Shown: positions 55,801-64,000 of the stretch, piece after piece
Layout: each line of letters starts with the position of its first letter
Position numbering within the stretch: the first letter of the stretch is position 1
NCBI RefSeq assembly: GCF_000499845.2
Contig: NC_023756.2
Location: forward strand, 6,572,815-6,636,814
From: Phaseolus vulgaris
Lineage: Eukaryota > Streptophyta > Magnoliopsida > Fabales > Fabaceae
Direction of reading: 5' to 3'
Length of the DNA stretch: 64,000 nt
Notes under the pieces: model-generated
The model's input: only the letters and a program-made list of their open reading frames with translations
Databases searched by the model: none
What the model was told of the DNA's origin: nothing
Program-made: the position numbers and the translations under genes

Positions 55801-56149
55801 CCTTAACCGGAACCACGCTCGTGGGAATAGGCGTGTCAGTAATCGCCTGAACAAAAGGCATAGGGAAAACACGAGGTGGCATCGACGGCGCCACCTCTTC
55901 AGCAGAAGAACGCCCTTGCTGCTCCTGAAGAGCTTGACGCAGCTCCTCAGTCACCTTGCTGAGCTCCTCGTTCCTGGCGCGAGAGGCGACCAGGTCCTCA
56001 TGCATTCTTGCCTGCTCTACGCGTGAGGCTTCCACAGTTGCCTGCAACGAACGCATCATCTCTGCCATCTGGGCCATGGTCATGGCAGCGTCGCCTTCAG
56101 CAGCGACAGGCGCCACGGGGCTTGAACGATTGTTTCTCATTTTTCTCAT
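52811..56149 (-). CDS. Gypsy gag-protease-reverse transcriptase
   Basis: The frame begins at an ATG at 56149 (MRKMRNNRSSPV) and stays open for 1112 codons. Gag: FTGVEDPEAHLTTFHTQM and AMEWFVSLPNGHITNFQQF (residues about 100-180). A zinc-knuckle-like WCEFHQCFGHTLDSC lies near residue 372, and aspartic protease VLVDQGSSADVMF near 505. Reverse transcriptase has VDFTDLNKACPKDSYPLP, SFLDAFSGYNQIKMHP and the catalytic YVDDM near 927. The polyprotein copies the element RNA into DNA inside Gag particles. The frame ends at a TAG (52813-52811) in the RNase H entry region, ETRY-stop-ALEKAAL, where a Gln codon would differ by one base; the same frame is open beyond it. So this copy is almost, but not quite, intact. 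Confidence 0.88.
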   Translation of the reverse strand: MRKMRNNRSSPVAPVAAEGDAAMTMAQMAEMMRSLQATVEASRVEQARMHEDLVASRARNEELSKVTEELRQALQEQQGRSSAEEVAPSMPPRVFPMPFVQAITDTPIPTSVVPVKAVFTGVEDPEAHLTTFHTQMMLSGGSDAIYCKMFVSTLQGTAMEWFVSLPNGHITNFQQFSKIFVEQYIVNKAPPRVSYDLFDIRQYQGESLRDYLNRFGAQMVRSSVKDEEMLVYAFKKGVQPGPFCEALIRAHPATFAEVRRLAVAHIADESEVAEKRGSVAPARPRAQTRIQPQRVLETAAAARKDQRTRHPYDRRNKGRSQGRQQPARREYNRPPKHKFVMGLADLIAIPNISARLKAPEKVGDKVLGSKPDAWCEFHQCFGHTLDSCLSLGYQLDDLVKSGFLNDYLLDRRTVGASSSQPAGGEAQQHEMPIHGEIHTIAGGFSGGGCTASQRKKYARSIMTVDMFEDHSPEVDITFTKQDLRDVVPHDNDPIVISLVTAGRKVHRVLVDQGSSADVMFWPTFTQLELPLDQLRPYGGCLYGFAGDQVEVRGYIELRTTFTDEARSRTEKIKYLIVNAPSAYNILLGRPMLNRIGAIPSTRHMKVKLPSMEGVVITIKSDQKEAKKCYENSLKNKRSVSYVTTTPPPGVKPRSTVTEEAAGRDVEMVDTELGERNVGLEEEEARNRPEEAREQGIARAVIAKESRPKPVEQWLEKEIGGKIFKLGRSLEVELQDQIAKVIERHLDAFAWSASDMPEIDPDFLCHHLAMDNLVRPVRQRRRKFNEERRQAIRDETQKLLAAGHIREVQYPEWLANVMLVKKSNGKWRMCVDFTDLNKACPKDSYPLPSIDALVDSAAGFKLLSFLDAFSGYNQIKMHPMDEEKTAFMTERSCYCYKVMSFGLKNAGATYQRLMDRVLALMLGRNVQAYVDDMVVTSPEKSEHVADLEELFTTIATFRLKLNPEKCIFGVEAGKFLGFLLTERGIEANPDKCAAILAMRSPATVKEVQQLTGRMAALSRFVSASGEKGHPYFQCLRRNNKFVWTKECEEAFVKLKEYLASPPVLCKPLVGIPLRLYFAVTERAVSAVLAQDQDQAQKPIYFVSKVLQGPETRY

Positions 56150-56520
56150 GAACTTCAGCGAATCACAGGATGCAGCAAGCAACACTTACTTCAGCTACGA
56201 TCGACTCAGCGATCAATCGAAAAAAAACTGTGCAAAATCCCGCAAGAAAATTCAAGAACACCGCAACCTCCAAAGAAACCACTGCTCTTCCCACGGATAA
56301 CTAATCGAGCGAAAGAACTCAACTCCACCGAACAAATTACGCGTAAACAGCAGGAAACCTCACTCCACCGATCGAAAACCCAAACGAACGGTATAAAACG
56401 CGAATTCACCGAACGAAACTCAAGCAAACAGCGAGCGATGGTTGCACCAGCACACAACCACGCAGAAAACTTCGAAAACCTCCAAGAACTCACGCTGTGG
56501 ATGGGAGCAAGTTTTACACG

Positions 56521-56540
56521 GCCCCACGGTGGGCGCCTGA
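56521..56540 (-). promoter_or_regulatory. Primer-binding site of the Tat-like element
   Basis: The minus strand reads TCAGGCGCCCACCGTGGGGC immediately after the LTR. The second Tat-like element has the same core after its LTR (61136-61155). The matching tRNA was not determined. Confidence 0.7.
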
Positions 56541-57337
56541 TGATCCTGCCTGTTGACCGGAACGCTGGAAACTGCCTCGTCAAAGGATCGACGTGCACAC
56601 CGCTTCACACCTCCGTTCCTCTTCGAGATCCACCTCAAGAACCTGCAAAGAAACAGAGCGGCGCCGCTGCGGCCGATCGCACTCCAACGCCCAAGTCAGT
56701 GACCGAATCACCAAATACTAAGAGAACAAGAACCGTGCAAATCCTCTCTCACAGTCAGCTCTATAACTCGCAAGCGTAAAAAGTATAAACTGAATGTGCG
56801 TACCTCAGAAAGTTTGTTGAGAACTCTTATATACCTGGTTGTTTTCTCTCTCCTGGCAGTTACAGACCTGGACACGTGGCTCGCATCCAGTCGTACACGT
56901 GCCATCATCTGGAGCCTCCTTGACTTGGCGCTGCTTCTACTCTCATTTTGGCTAAGTTACTTATGCATGGTACTGCCCAATGCATAACTAACTTGGGAGT
57001 GCGATCTCTACTGGAATTGGCGAGTTAGGGTGTCCTCATACACCTTCCCTGTGGTCTCGCCGGCCGCCTTCATAATTTGCTTCTCCTTCATCTTCGGCGA
57101 TGTGCTTTCTCTGGCGATCTCCGATCGCTTGGCCGCCTGAGTTCACATCTGGCGACTTCATCTCGAACCCGGTGATCACCTATTCTGATATGCTGGAGAT
57201 CGGAACACGCCAACTTAATAACTGGCGGCTTCACGAGCCCCCCGACTTCCTTCCCTTCTGCCAGCCTGGCGCTTTGCCAACACGCCTATACTGTAGCAGG
57301 ATGCCACGTCATCACTCCCGACTACCAGGGCGGTACA
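56541..57337 (-). repeat. 5' LTR of the Tat-like element (minus-strand sense)
   Basis: On the minus strand it runs TGTACCG...AGGATCA, 797 bp. It differs from the other LTR mainly by a 2-bp insertion (GGCGCTGC against GGCTGC) and a few point changes. Confidence 0.92.
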
Positions 57338-57342
57338 ATAAT

Positions 57343-58362
57343 TTTTTTTATTCTGTCCTCACAATTACATATTTCAATCATCATCATTTTTAAGAAAGAA
57401 AGACCTAAATGTGAAAAATGACAAATTCAAGCCAAAGTTTGTGTGCAAAGTTAATATAGTTTATGATTGTCTTAAAGTTAAAGGCCATTGATCTAAAAAT
57501 TTATAAATAAAATTAATTTTTTAATTTATTATAAATAATAATTTATACTTAAATAACTATGTAAATTTATTACCCTGATTAAATGTTTACTTATATTATT
57601 ATAATTTTAAAAAGAATTTGTTTCCAATCTTAGAAATATGTTTCTTGCTTGTATCTCATCTCCTGGGTTTCTTTGTTTGAAAGGAAAGTGTAGACTAAAA
57701 AGTAATTGGTAGAGTAAATATTAGAAAAAAAAATATTGTGTTAGTAAAGAAGTTGAAAGTGAATATTTCAATTATTTATAATAGTAATATTAATTATAAT
57801 TTATGATCATAGGAATACTGATAATTTTATTTCTATTAATATATATTAAAATAAAATAAAAAAACATTTTTTCCCTTTTCATAGTTTAAATGAAATGTTA
57901 TATTTTCAAACATTTTTAAATCTCGTCAATATAAGGATCACAATATGTTAACATCCACTATCAACTAACACACATTTTTCATACTACAACGAGGCATGTC
58001 AGAGATAGATTTACCTGACTTATGTTGGACGACGTGACAATTACACTACAAAATCAAAATTTGAGGACAATTTTTTATTCCCGCTCACCTACCTTTTTCG
58101 TCTTCCGTGTTCTGTTCTTTTTCTTTCACTTTGCTCTTGCTCTTCTCTTACTGTTCTTTGTTGCGGTTGTGTGTGGTGCAAGGATCGTATGGTGTGCATC
58201 CGTTTGTTCGGTTGGTCGCTCTGCTTTCGGTGGTTGTCTTCCCGTGCGTTAGATTGTGTGTTTTGTGTGTTCTCTGTACAAACAAAACTCTATAACAAAC
58301 TCCCTAATACTACTTGCCATATCATGAATGCTTGTTTTATAGTCAAATATTTTTCCTACAGT
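57343..58362. other. AT-rich spacer, no gene recognised
   Basis: Worn AT-rich DNA continuing the target flank of the Tat-like element. CACTACAAAATCAAAA at 58043 resembles a CACTA end, but no partner was found. A T/G-rich stretch at 58090-58260 gives short open frames without family resemblance. Confidence 0.45.
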
Positions 58363-59862
58363 TACTAGTACAAAAAGGTACATTAACGACGGTTAAAAAG
58401 GATATATAAAGATGATCCCATATCCTCGTTATTGCGGGCGTCGTTATAAAGTAATCATTTTTAACGACGATTGCTGAAATGTTGTTATATAATTTAATCG
58501 ACTTTATAAGTGAAGGCTAAATATTAATAAAAAAAATTAAAAAAAATTTAAAGACGGTTCCCATGGGAACCGTCGTTATATGTGGGTTTTAAAAAAATTA
58601 TTTTGTTTTTTAAAAAACCTCAAACCTGCATAAAATATCCAATTCCAGAAAATCAAAACATTTAAAATCATATTTGAAATATGAAAAATACATACATCAA
58701 ATTATAACATTCTACAAAAAGTTTTCCTAAAATATGAAAAAGTATGTCATTTTAATGATTTATCTATTCTAAGGTGTTATACATGATTACAAAATACTTT
58801 GATCATGTTGTTCTCACATACTCCAATGCTTACGAATCTAGCGGGTGTTGGTCGTTGAAAAACTGTACATTTGAATATTTTTGAATTAGTACATGAATAA
58901 CAAACCCCAAATTTTAGAGTGTTTATTGTATTGAAGTATTACCTGATCCCAACCTTTATTAATTGCAGCTTGCACAATATTCAACATCCACTGCATAACA
59001 TAATAACCACACTCATAACTTCCAGACTGCTTGTTGGACTGCATGTGAAAATAAATGTATTAAATGAATGAGTGAGACATATTAAATTAAGTGAACAAAT
59101 ATACTTTAAATACCTTACGGTACATCCTAGTGAGCCTTTGTGCGTTTGCACTTCTCCTCCCACTCAACATGTTATATCCAGAGTAAGCACTAAAGTAATA
59201 AGATTTCATGTTAAAATACATAACATTATATAATATATAGGTAATAATAAATGTTAAATGAAACTGTCATACCTATCTATAATGTGTTTAAAATAAGTAG
59301 GGGGTTTTTTATGCAAAGAGCAAGACCATGTAGCGGTATGATCTTGAACATATATGATCAATAGTTGCCAATGAAACCTATATAACAAATCAATTAGTTT
59401 CTCTTATGTCAAAAATTTAGTATAACTTATTTAATAAATAAGGACTTACTCATGGATGTGGTGATGTACGAGCGAGAACTTTGTTAACAAACAGGAACAC
59501 AAGGAGGAGGGAAAGAAGAGGGATCGGTGAGAATGAAGAGGGATCTGTGAGAATGAAGAGGGATCTGTGTCAAAATGAAGGGGAGGTAAAGTGTTGGTGC
59601 TGAAAAAATAAAAAAAAACACCACCTTTAACGACGATTTTGTGAGAACCTTCGTGGAAGCCTTACTTTTAACGACGGTTTTGGTGCGAACCGTTGTTGTA
59701 TCCTCACGGTCCCACCGAAACGACGGTTCAGGCAGAAACCGTCGTTAAAAATGAAAAAAACAATTCAAAAAATTTACGAAACTGCCACCGCCTTACTTAT
59801 TACGATGGTTGTTTCCAAACCTTTTTTAAAGGGTGTCGTTAATGAAATATTTTGTACTAGTG
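58363..59862. mobile_element. CACTA-type transposon carrying Ulp1 protease exons
   Basis: It starts (T)ACTAGTACAAAAAGG and ends TTTTGTACTAGTG, an inverted CACTAGTACAAAA terminus with one mutated first base. It is flanked by the 3-bp duplication AGT (58360-58362, 59863-59865). Subterminal repeats TTAACGACGGTT / AACCGTCGTTA are frequent at both ends. The interior holds four minus-strand exons of a Ulp1-like protease gene and no transposase. Confidence 0.8.
58830..59378 (-). pseudogene. 3' exons of a Ulp1-like cysteine protease gene (fragment)
   Basis: Four exons with GT-AG borders read on the minus strand: 59378-59273 (FHWQLLIIYVQDHTATW, with the catalytic His), 59189-59114 (AYSGYNMLSGRRSANAQRLT), 59038-58943 (SNKQSGSYECGYYVMQWM, with the Gln and catalytic Cys region) and 58862-58830 (FFNDQHPLDS, stop). 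Exons 2 to 4 stay in one frame with no stop. The N-terminal part is absent, so it is a captured or internally deleted piece. Ulp1 proteases remove SUMO-like modifiers; transposon-borne versions are of unknown role (family knowledge). It belongs to a different subfamily from the gene at 31-34 kb, judging by motif differences. Confidence 0.7.
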
Positions 59863-59912
59863 AGTTAAACCTTTCAGTTTTGAGTAAGGGTAGGATTTCA
59901 CCACTAGGGATT

Positions 59913-61135
59913 TGTACTGTCCCGTATCAGGGCGATGACTAAGTCAAAGTCAACGACTGGAAAGTCAAAGTCAACTCAAGGTGTCGCCCAGGTGTAGAGA
60001 CGCCAAGAGGAAGCGTCGCCAAGATAGGACAAGGCGCCGCCAAGGCAAGGCGTCGCCTGGGTGGAGGCGTCGCCCAACCAGGGCGTAGCCAGATCAAACA
60101 GTGTAAAAGTAAGGCAATCACGGTATGGTTCCCCGATACCCATGGGTAGGCAAGACCATGGAGGGAGCGACGCCGTGGGAAAGCCTCAGGACCCGATATC
60201 TCGGGAAAGTGTTAAAGAGAAGGAAAAGGTGGCTTCAAGGCCATAGTGATAGTACCAGTGAAGGGCAGTCTGACTCGTGAAGTACCCCTGCCGCCCCAGA
60301 GACGCCTTCGGGACAGATACGACCCAAGAGGAAGGTCACGCCCAGGATAACCGGGTGCAGGTTGCGAGAGGAAGGCATATACGCTCTCAGAGTAAGTGGC
60401 TAGATACTTGGGGGCATGAGTTGGCACCCAAAAAGCCACCCCTAGCGCAATAGCACTCCCAGCAGGAGGACTCACACGTAGAAACGTCCCCAGGTGGGCC
60501 GAAGCGCCCCCAGATGGGGTCATGGCGTCGTGAGGCCCTCCACGTGTACGACAGCCATGCCAGAATAGAAACACCCTTTAGTCAGGTGCCAGGTAATTAA
60601 AAGTTATTCAATACCGTTTCCCTTTCGAGAATTCAGGTACTATAATGGCTCCCGAGCGTTTCAAACGTCTTAAATGCGCTACGTTTTCTAATTAAGCGCT
60701 TTAATGAGTGCGTTACGTTTGTGATTAAAAGCGCTTTAAGGCGCTTTAAATGCTAGGGTAGTTTAAATAGCGCGGAGAATGTTGGAAAAAGGGTTGGAAC
60801 CTTTGGCAAATTTACGAGAAACTCTCTGGTTGCTTGCCCGTGCTTTAAGATTGCGTACAAGTGACTGGAGAGTATTTTTGCCTGAAGGAGACAACACACA
60901 CACATATACACAGTTCTTTTACCACCTTCAGAGTGCCACACGCGGTGCTCAGATACGGGGGTGGACAGTTTTTTGGTGTTTCTTGCTGGCTGACTTGAGC
61001 GTCGGAGTGCACACGGCCGCTAGGGTGCCTCTTTGTCCCCTTTTTTGCAGGAATCCGCGGGCAACCAGCGGGAAGGAGACCCCAACTGACGGTTGAGGTC
61101 GTGCACGAAGACGTCCCGGTCAACCGGACGGAGCA
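59913..61135 (+). repeat. 5' LTR of the second Tat-like element
   Basis: Runs from TGTACTGTCCCG to CGGACGGAGCA just before the primer site, about 1223 bp. It contains GGCGTCGCC-rich direct repeats near 59980-60070. The left boundary rests on the TG start and is less certain than the right. Confidence 0.7.
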
Positions 61136-61155
61136 TTTGGCGCCCACCGTGGGGC
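61136..61155 (+). promoter_or_regulatory. Primer-binding site of the second Tat-like element
   Basis: TTTGGCGCCCACCGTGGGGC follows the LTR directly and matches the site of the 45-57 kb element. Confidence 0.75.
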
Positions 61156-61234
61156 AGATATAAAACATCAGTCCCATCACAAGTTCGAGAAGGTTTATCA
61201 AGTTACAGTAACGTTGAAGGAGTTTGGAGCGACA

Positions 61235-64000
61235 ATGGCCCCCACCAGACGAAGAGCAGCGCGCGCAGCCCCAGCAGACCTATCCATGCAGCAGGTCCGG
61301 GAAATAATGAGGGGGCTGCAGCAGGACATGGCGGATTCGAAAATGGAGCAGGAGTGCATGCAGGCAGACCTTGACGCCTCGCATGAGCGGAACGAAGAGC
61401 TCCACCGTGTGAATGAGGAGTTGCGCTAGGGCCTGAGAAACGATAGGAGGCGGCCTGGGCATGACGAGACGGAGAACCATTCCCCACCAAGGGAGTTTTC
61501 CACTCCTTTCTCACAGGAGATCCTAGACGCAGCAATCCCGAACACGTTCGCGGGACCCAAGGTGATCTTCACCGGGATGGAGGACCCAGAGACGCACCTG
61601 GCTGCATTTCACACGCAGATGGTCCTGATAGGCGGTTCTGATGCTGCCAAGTGCAAGCTCTTCATGAGCACCCTGACCGGGATGGCTATGGACTGGTTCA
61701 TTAGCCTCCCAGAAGGTCATATCACATCCTTCCGCCAATTGTCGCGGTTATTCCGAGAACAGTACTTAGCCAACAAGGCCCCGCCGCCGGTCTCCTACGA
61801 CCTGTTCGACGTGAAGCAATATCAGGGGGAGACCCTGAAGGAGTATATCAATCGCTTCGGGGCCCAGGTCGTGAAGGTTGGCACAACAGAAGAGCCTATG
61901 ATCGTGTACGCGTTTGTGAAAGGCGTATGCCCCGGCCCCTTCGGAGAATCCATTATCCGTAATCGCCCTAGGACTTTCGCTGAATTACGGCGCAGAGCAG
62001 TAGAGCATATTGCTTCGGAAGGGGAGGTATGTGTGAAGCGCACCAGCGCCGTGCCCTCACGCTCGAGGGGACCGGCGCGAGTTCAACCCGTCAGAGTCAA
62101 TGAGACCACGACGGGGAGAAAGAAGCCAGAGGCGAGACGCCCCTACGAGGCCAGAAAGCCCCAGCCCCGGGGCCCAGCAGGAGGCGAACGCCCCGCCAGA
62201 GAAAGTGCAAGACCGGTGAGGTACAACTTCGTAGTTGAGTTGAAGGATTTGATCGCCATACCCAACATAGCCGAGAGGCTGAGGCGACCGGCGAAGACCG
62301 ACAAGGTGTTAGGTCCCCGCAAAGACTCTTGGTGCGAATTTCACGAGGCTTTCGGGCACCAAATTGATAATTGCCTGTCGTTGGGCTACCAGCTAGATGA
62401 GCTGGTGAGGACTGGGTTTTTGAAAGATTATGTCGCAGATTCCACCACGACCGCCACCTTGCCGCCGCCGGCAGATGAGCCAGCACACGAGATGCCTGTG
62501 CTTGGCGAGGTCCACACCATTGCTGGAGGTTTTTCCGGCGGAGGACCCATCGCCTCCCAGCGAAAGAAATACGCGAGGGGGGTGAATTCAATTGAAGAGA
62601 GGCTCTCGGGGGAGCCCTGGGAGTCAGATATTGTGTTCACAAGAAGAGACCTCCGAGATGTGGTGCCCCACGACAACGATCCCGTTGTCATCTCAGTCGT
62701 CACAGCTGGAAGGAAGGTCCACAGAGTGCTTGTTGATCAAGGAAGCTCGGCAGACGTCATGTTTCTGTCGACTTTTAATAAGTTACGGTTGTCCCCCGAT
62801 CTGCTGAGTCCCTATACGGGATGTTTGTATGGGTTTGGGGATAACCAGGTAGAGGTCCGGGGGTACCTGGAGTTGAGGACTACGTTCACAGACGGAGAGG
62901 CCTCCATTATAGAGAGCATTCGGTACCTCGTCGTGAACGCCAATTCTGCCTACAATATTTTGCTGGGCAGACCGGCGTTAAACCGTCTGAGTGCAGTGTC
63001 CTCCACCCGTCACATGAAGATGAAGCTACCGGACCTCAGTGGCCGGGTGATAGTCATCAGGTCAGACCAGGAGGAGGCGAGGAAATGCTATGAAAACAGC
63101 CTGAAGACGAAGAGAGGCGTATTTATGGTGTATGAACGTCCGCCAAGAGCGGATACGCCGATGGTTGAGGCGACGCCCGTTGGGCTGACGCCCGAAGCGG
63201 CCATAGCAGAGAGGGCGAGGCCCGAAGCAGGTGTGCCAATGGAGGAAGGCCCTGACGACGCGACGCCCGTAGAAGAGGCGGCGCCTGTCGAAGAGGCGGC
63301 GTCCGTCGAAGATGATAGCAGGGAGCAGCCTGCAGCTAACGCCATAGAAAGGGAGATTGGCGGCAAAGCTTTCAGGTTAGGAAGCTCGCTAAGCCCAGAA
63401 GAACAGGAAGGGGTGGTAGAAGTGATTTCGCGCCACCTGGATGCCTTCGCATGGTCCGCCTCGGATATGCCAGGCATCGACCCTGATTTCCTGTGTCACC
63501 ACCTCAGCATGGACGCCACGGTCCGCCCCGTGCGTCAGAGAAGGAGGAAGTTCAATGAGGAACGACAACAGGTGGTGAGAGACGAAACGCAGAAGCTGCT
63601 GAGTGCTGGCCACATTAGGGAGATTCAGTACCCTGAGTGGCTCGCCAATGTCGTCTTGGTGAAAAAGGCGAACGGAAAGTGGAGAATGTGCGTTGACTTC
63701 ACGGACCTGAACAAGGCGTGCCCAAAGGATTCCTATCCGCTGCCCAGCATCGACGCCTTGGTAGACAGCGCGTCCGGCAGCAAGGTGTTGAGTTTCCTGG
63801 ATGCCTTCTCAGGGTACAACCAAATCAAGATGCACCCAAGAGACGAGAGCAAAACTGCATTCATGACGGAGACATGCAGTTACTGTTATAAGGTGATGCC
63901 CTTCGGGCTGAAAAATGCGGGCGCCACGTACCAGAGGCTAATGGATAAGGTCCTGGCGCCAATGCTTGGGAGGAATGTGTACGCTTATGTCGACGACATG
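61235..64000 (+). CDS. Gypsy gag-protease-reverse transcriptase, 3' truncated by the window
   Basis: ATG 61235 (MAPTRRRAARAAPADL) opens a frame of 922 codons to the window end, with a single stop: TAG at 61427-61429 (codon 65), where CAG would read Gln. Gag has KVIFTGMEDPETHLAAFH, MDWFISLPEGHITSFRQL (about residue 150) and YDLFDVKQYQGETLKEYI. A zinc-knuckle-like WCEFHEAFGHQIDNC lies near residue 366 and the protease VLVDQGSSADVMF near 498. Reverse transcriptase has VDFTDLNKACPKDSYPLP and SFLDAFSGYNQIKMHP; the last residues in the window are AYVDDM. An Ala/Pro/Glu-rich linker with ATPVE-type repeats (about 63150-63330) lies between protease and RT. RNase H and integrase should lie beyond 64000. 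Confidence 0.85.

Larger units (their letters stand above)
45270..57337 (-). mobile_element. Full-length Tat-like Ty3/gypsy retrotransposon with an antisense gene
   Basis: Near-identical LTRs (45270-46064, 56541-57337) and a perfect ATAAT duplication (45265-45269, 57338-57342) bound a 12.07-kb element. Its gag-pol reads on the minus strand (56149 to 50710). A two-exon gene (46665-49289) reads on the plus strand between the polyprotein end and the 3' LTR. The primer site GGCGCCCACCGTGGGG and the long 3' spacer with tandem repeats point to the Tat/Ogre branch. The LTRs differ by about 6 substitutions and one 2-bp indel in 795 bp, so insertion was recent. Confidence 0.92.
59913..64000 (+). mobile_element. 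Second Tat-like Ty3/gypsy element, 5' part (runs off the window)
   Basis: A long LTR, the GGCGCCCACCGTGGGG primer site and an open gag-pol frame follow in order. The right end lies outside the window. Its proteins resemble the 45-57 kb element throughout gag and reverse transcriptase, but the DNA differs, so it is a different family of the same branch. Confidence 0.85.

Noticed and set aside
59939..61096. Short frames in the LTR of the second Tat-like element
   Set aside because: LTR sequence with GGCGTCGCC repeats; no family resemblance.

Overview
This window is nuclear DNA of a legume, most likely a warm-season bean relative (Phaseolus/Vigna type; inference). The reasons are a two-exon VAPYRIN gene, a histidine-rich KS dehydrin of the soybean SRC1 / Arabidopsis HIRD11 kind, GT-AG introns, AT-rich spacers and densely nested plant retrotransposons. 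Only two features look like ordinary host genes: the dehydrin (1728-2087) and VAPYRIN (17680-19398, one 114-bp intron). No tRNA, rRNA, CRISPR or bacterial-style operon is visible.

Layout. 0-4.4 kb: dehydrin with an ABRE-like site and TATA box, in AT-rich DNA. 4.4-9.8 kb: a Copia relic, a solo LTR (5393-6459), a CACTA-type DNA transposon (7123-8294, TSD ATA) and the 3' end of a Gypsy element. 9.8-12.5 kb: old diverged repeats. 12.7-17.3 kb: a decayed Tnt1-like Copia element ending about 350 bp before VAPYRIN. 17.7-20.2 kb: VAPYRIN, then a long inverted-repeat MITE starting about 60 bp after its stop. 21-35 kb: a repeat-rich block with a higher-order satellite (dimeric 427-bp unit, ten copies), a 60-bp minisatellite, a decayed multi-exon Ulp1-like protease gene on the minus strand (31.4-34.1 kb), inverted satellite copies, and two solo LTRs (29275-30409; 34372-35071).

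36.8-57.3 kb is a nest. A pol-less Gypsy remnant was hit by a Sirevirus-like Copia element (38832-45130, TSD ATAAT) that kept gag and an envelope-position ORF but lost pol. Just downstream lies a young 12-kb Tat-like Gypsy element on the minus strand (45270-57337, TSD ATAAT, LTRs under 1% apart). Besides gag-pol it carries a spliced gene on the opposite strand. 58363-59862 is a second CACTA element holding the 3' exons of a Ulp1-like protease gene. 59913 to the window end is the 5' part of another Tat-like Gypsy element on the plus strand, cut off exactly at its reverse-transcriptase YVDD motif.

Most interesting items: the antisense spliced gene inside the Gypsy element; the pol-less Copia element whose gag has decayed while its envelope-position ORF is nearly open; a palindromic AACCGATT/AATCGGTT motif scattered through this LTR family; the 427-bp higher-order satellite beside the Ulp1 gene; and VAPYRIN bracketed by transposons. 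Family assignments are by eye from motifs; no database search was run.
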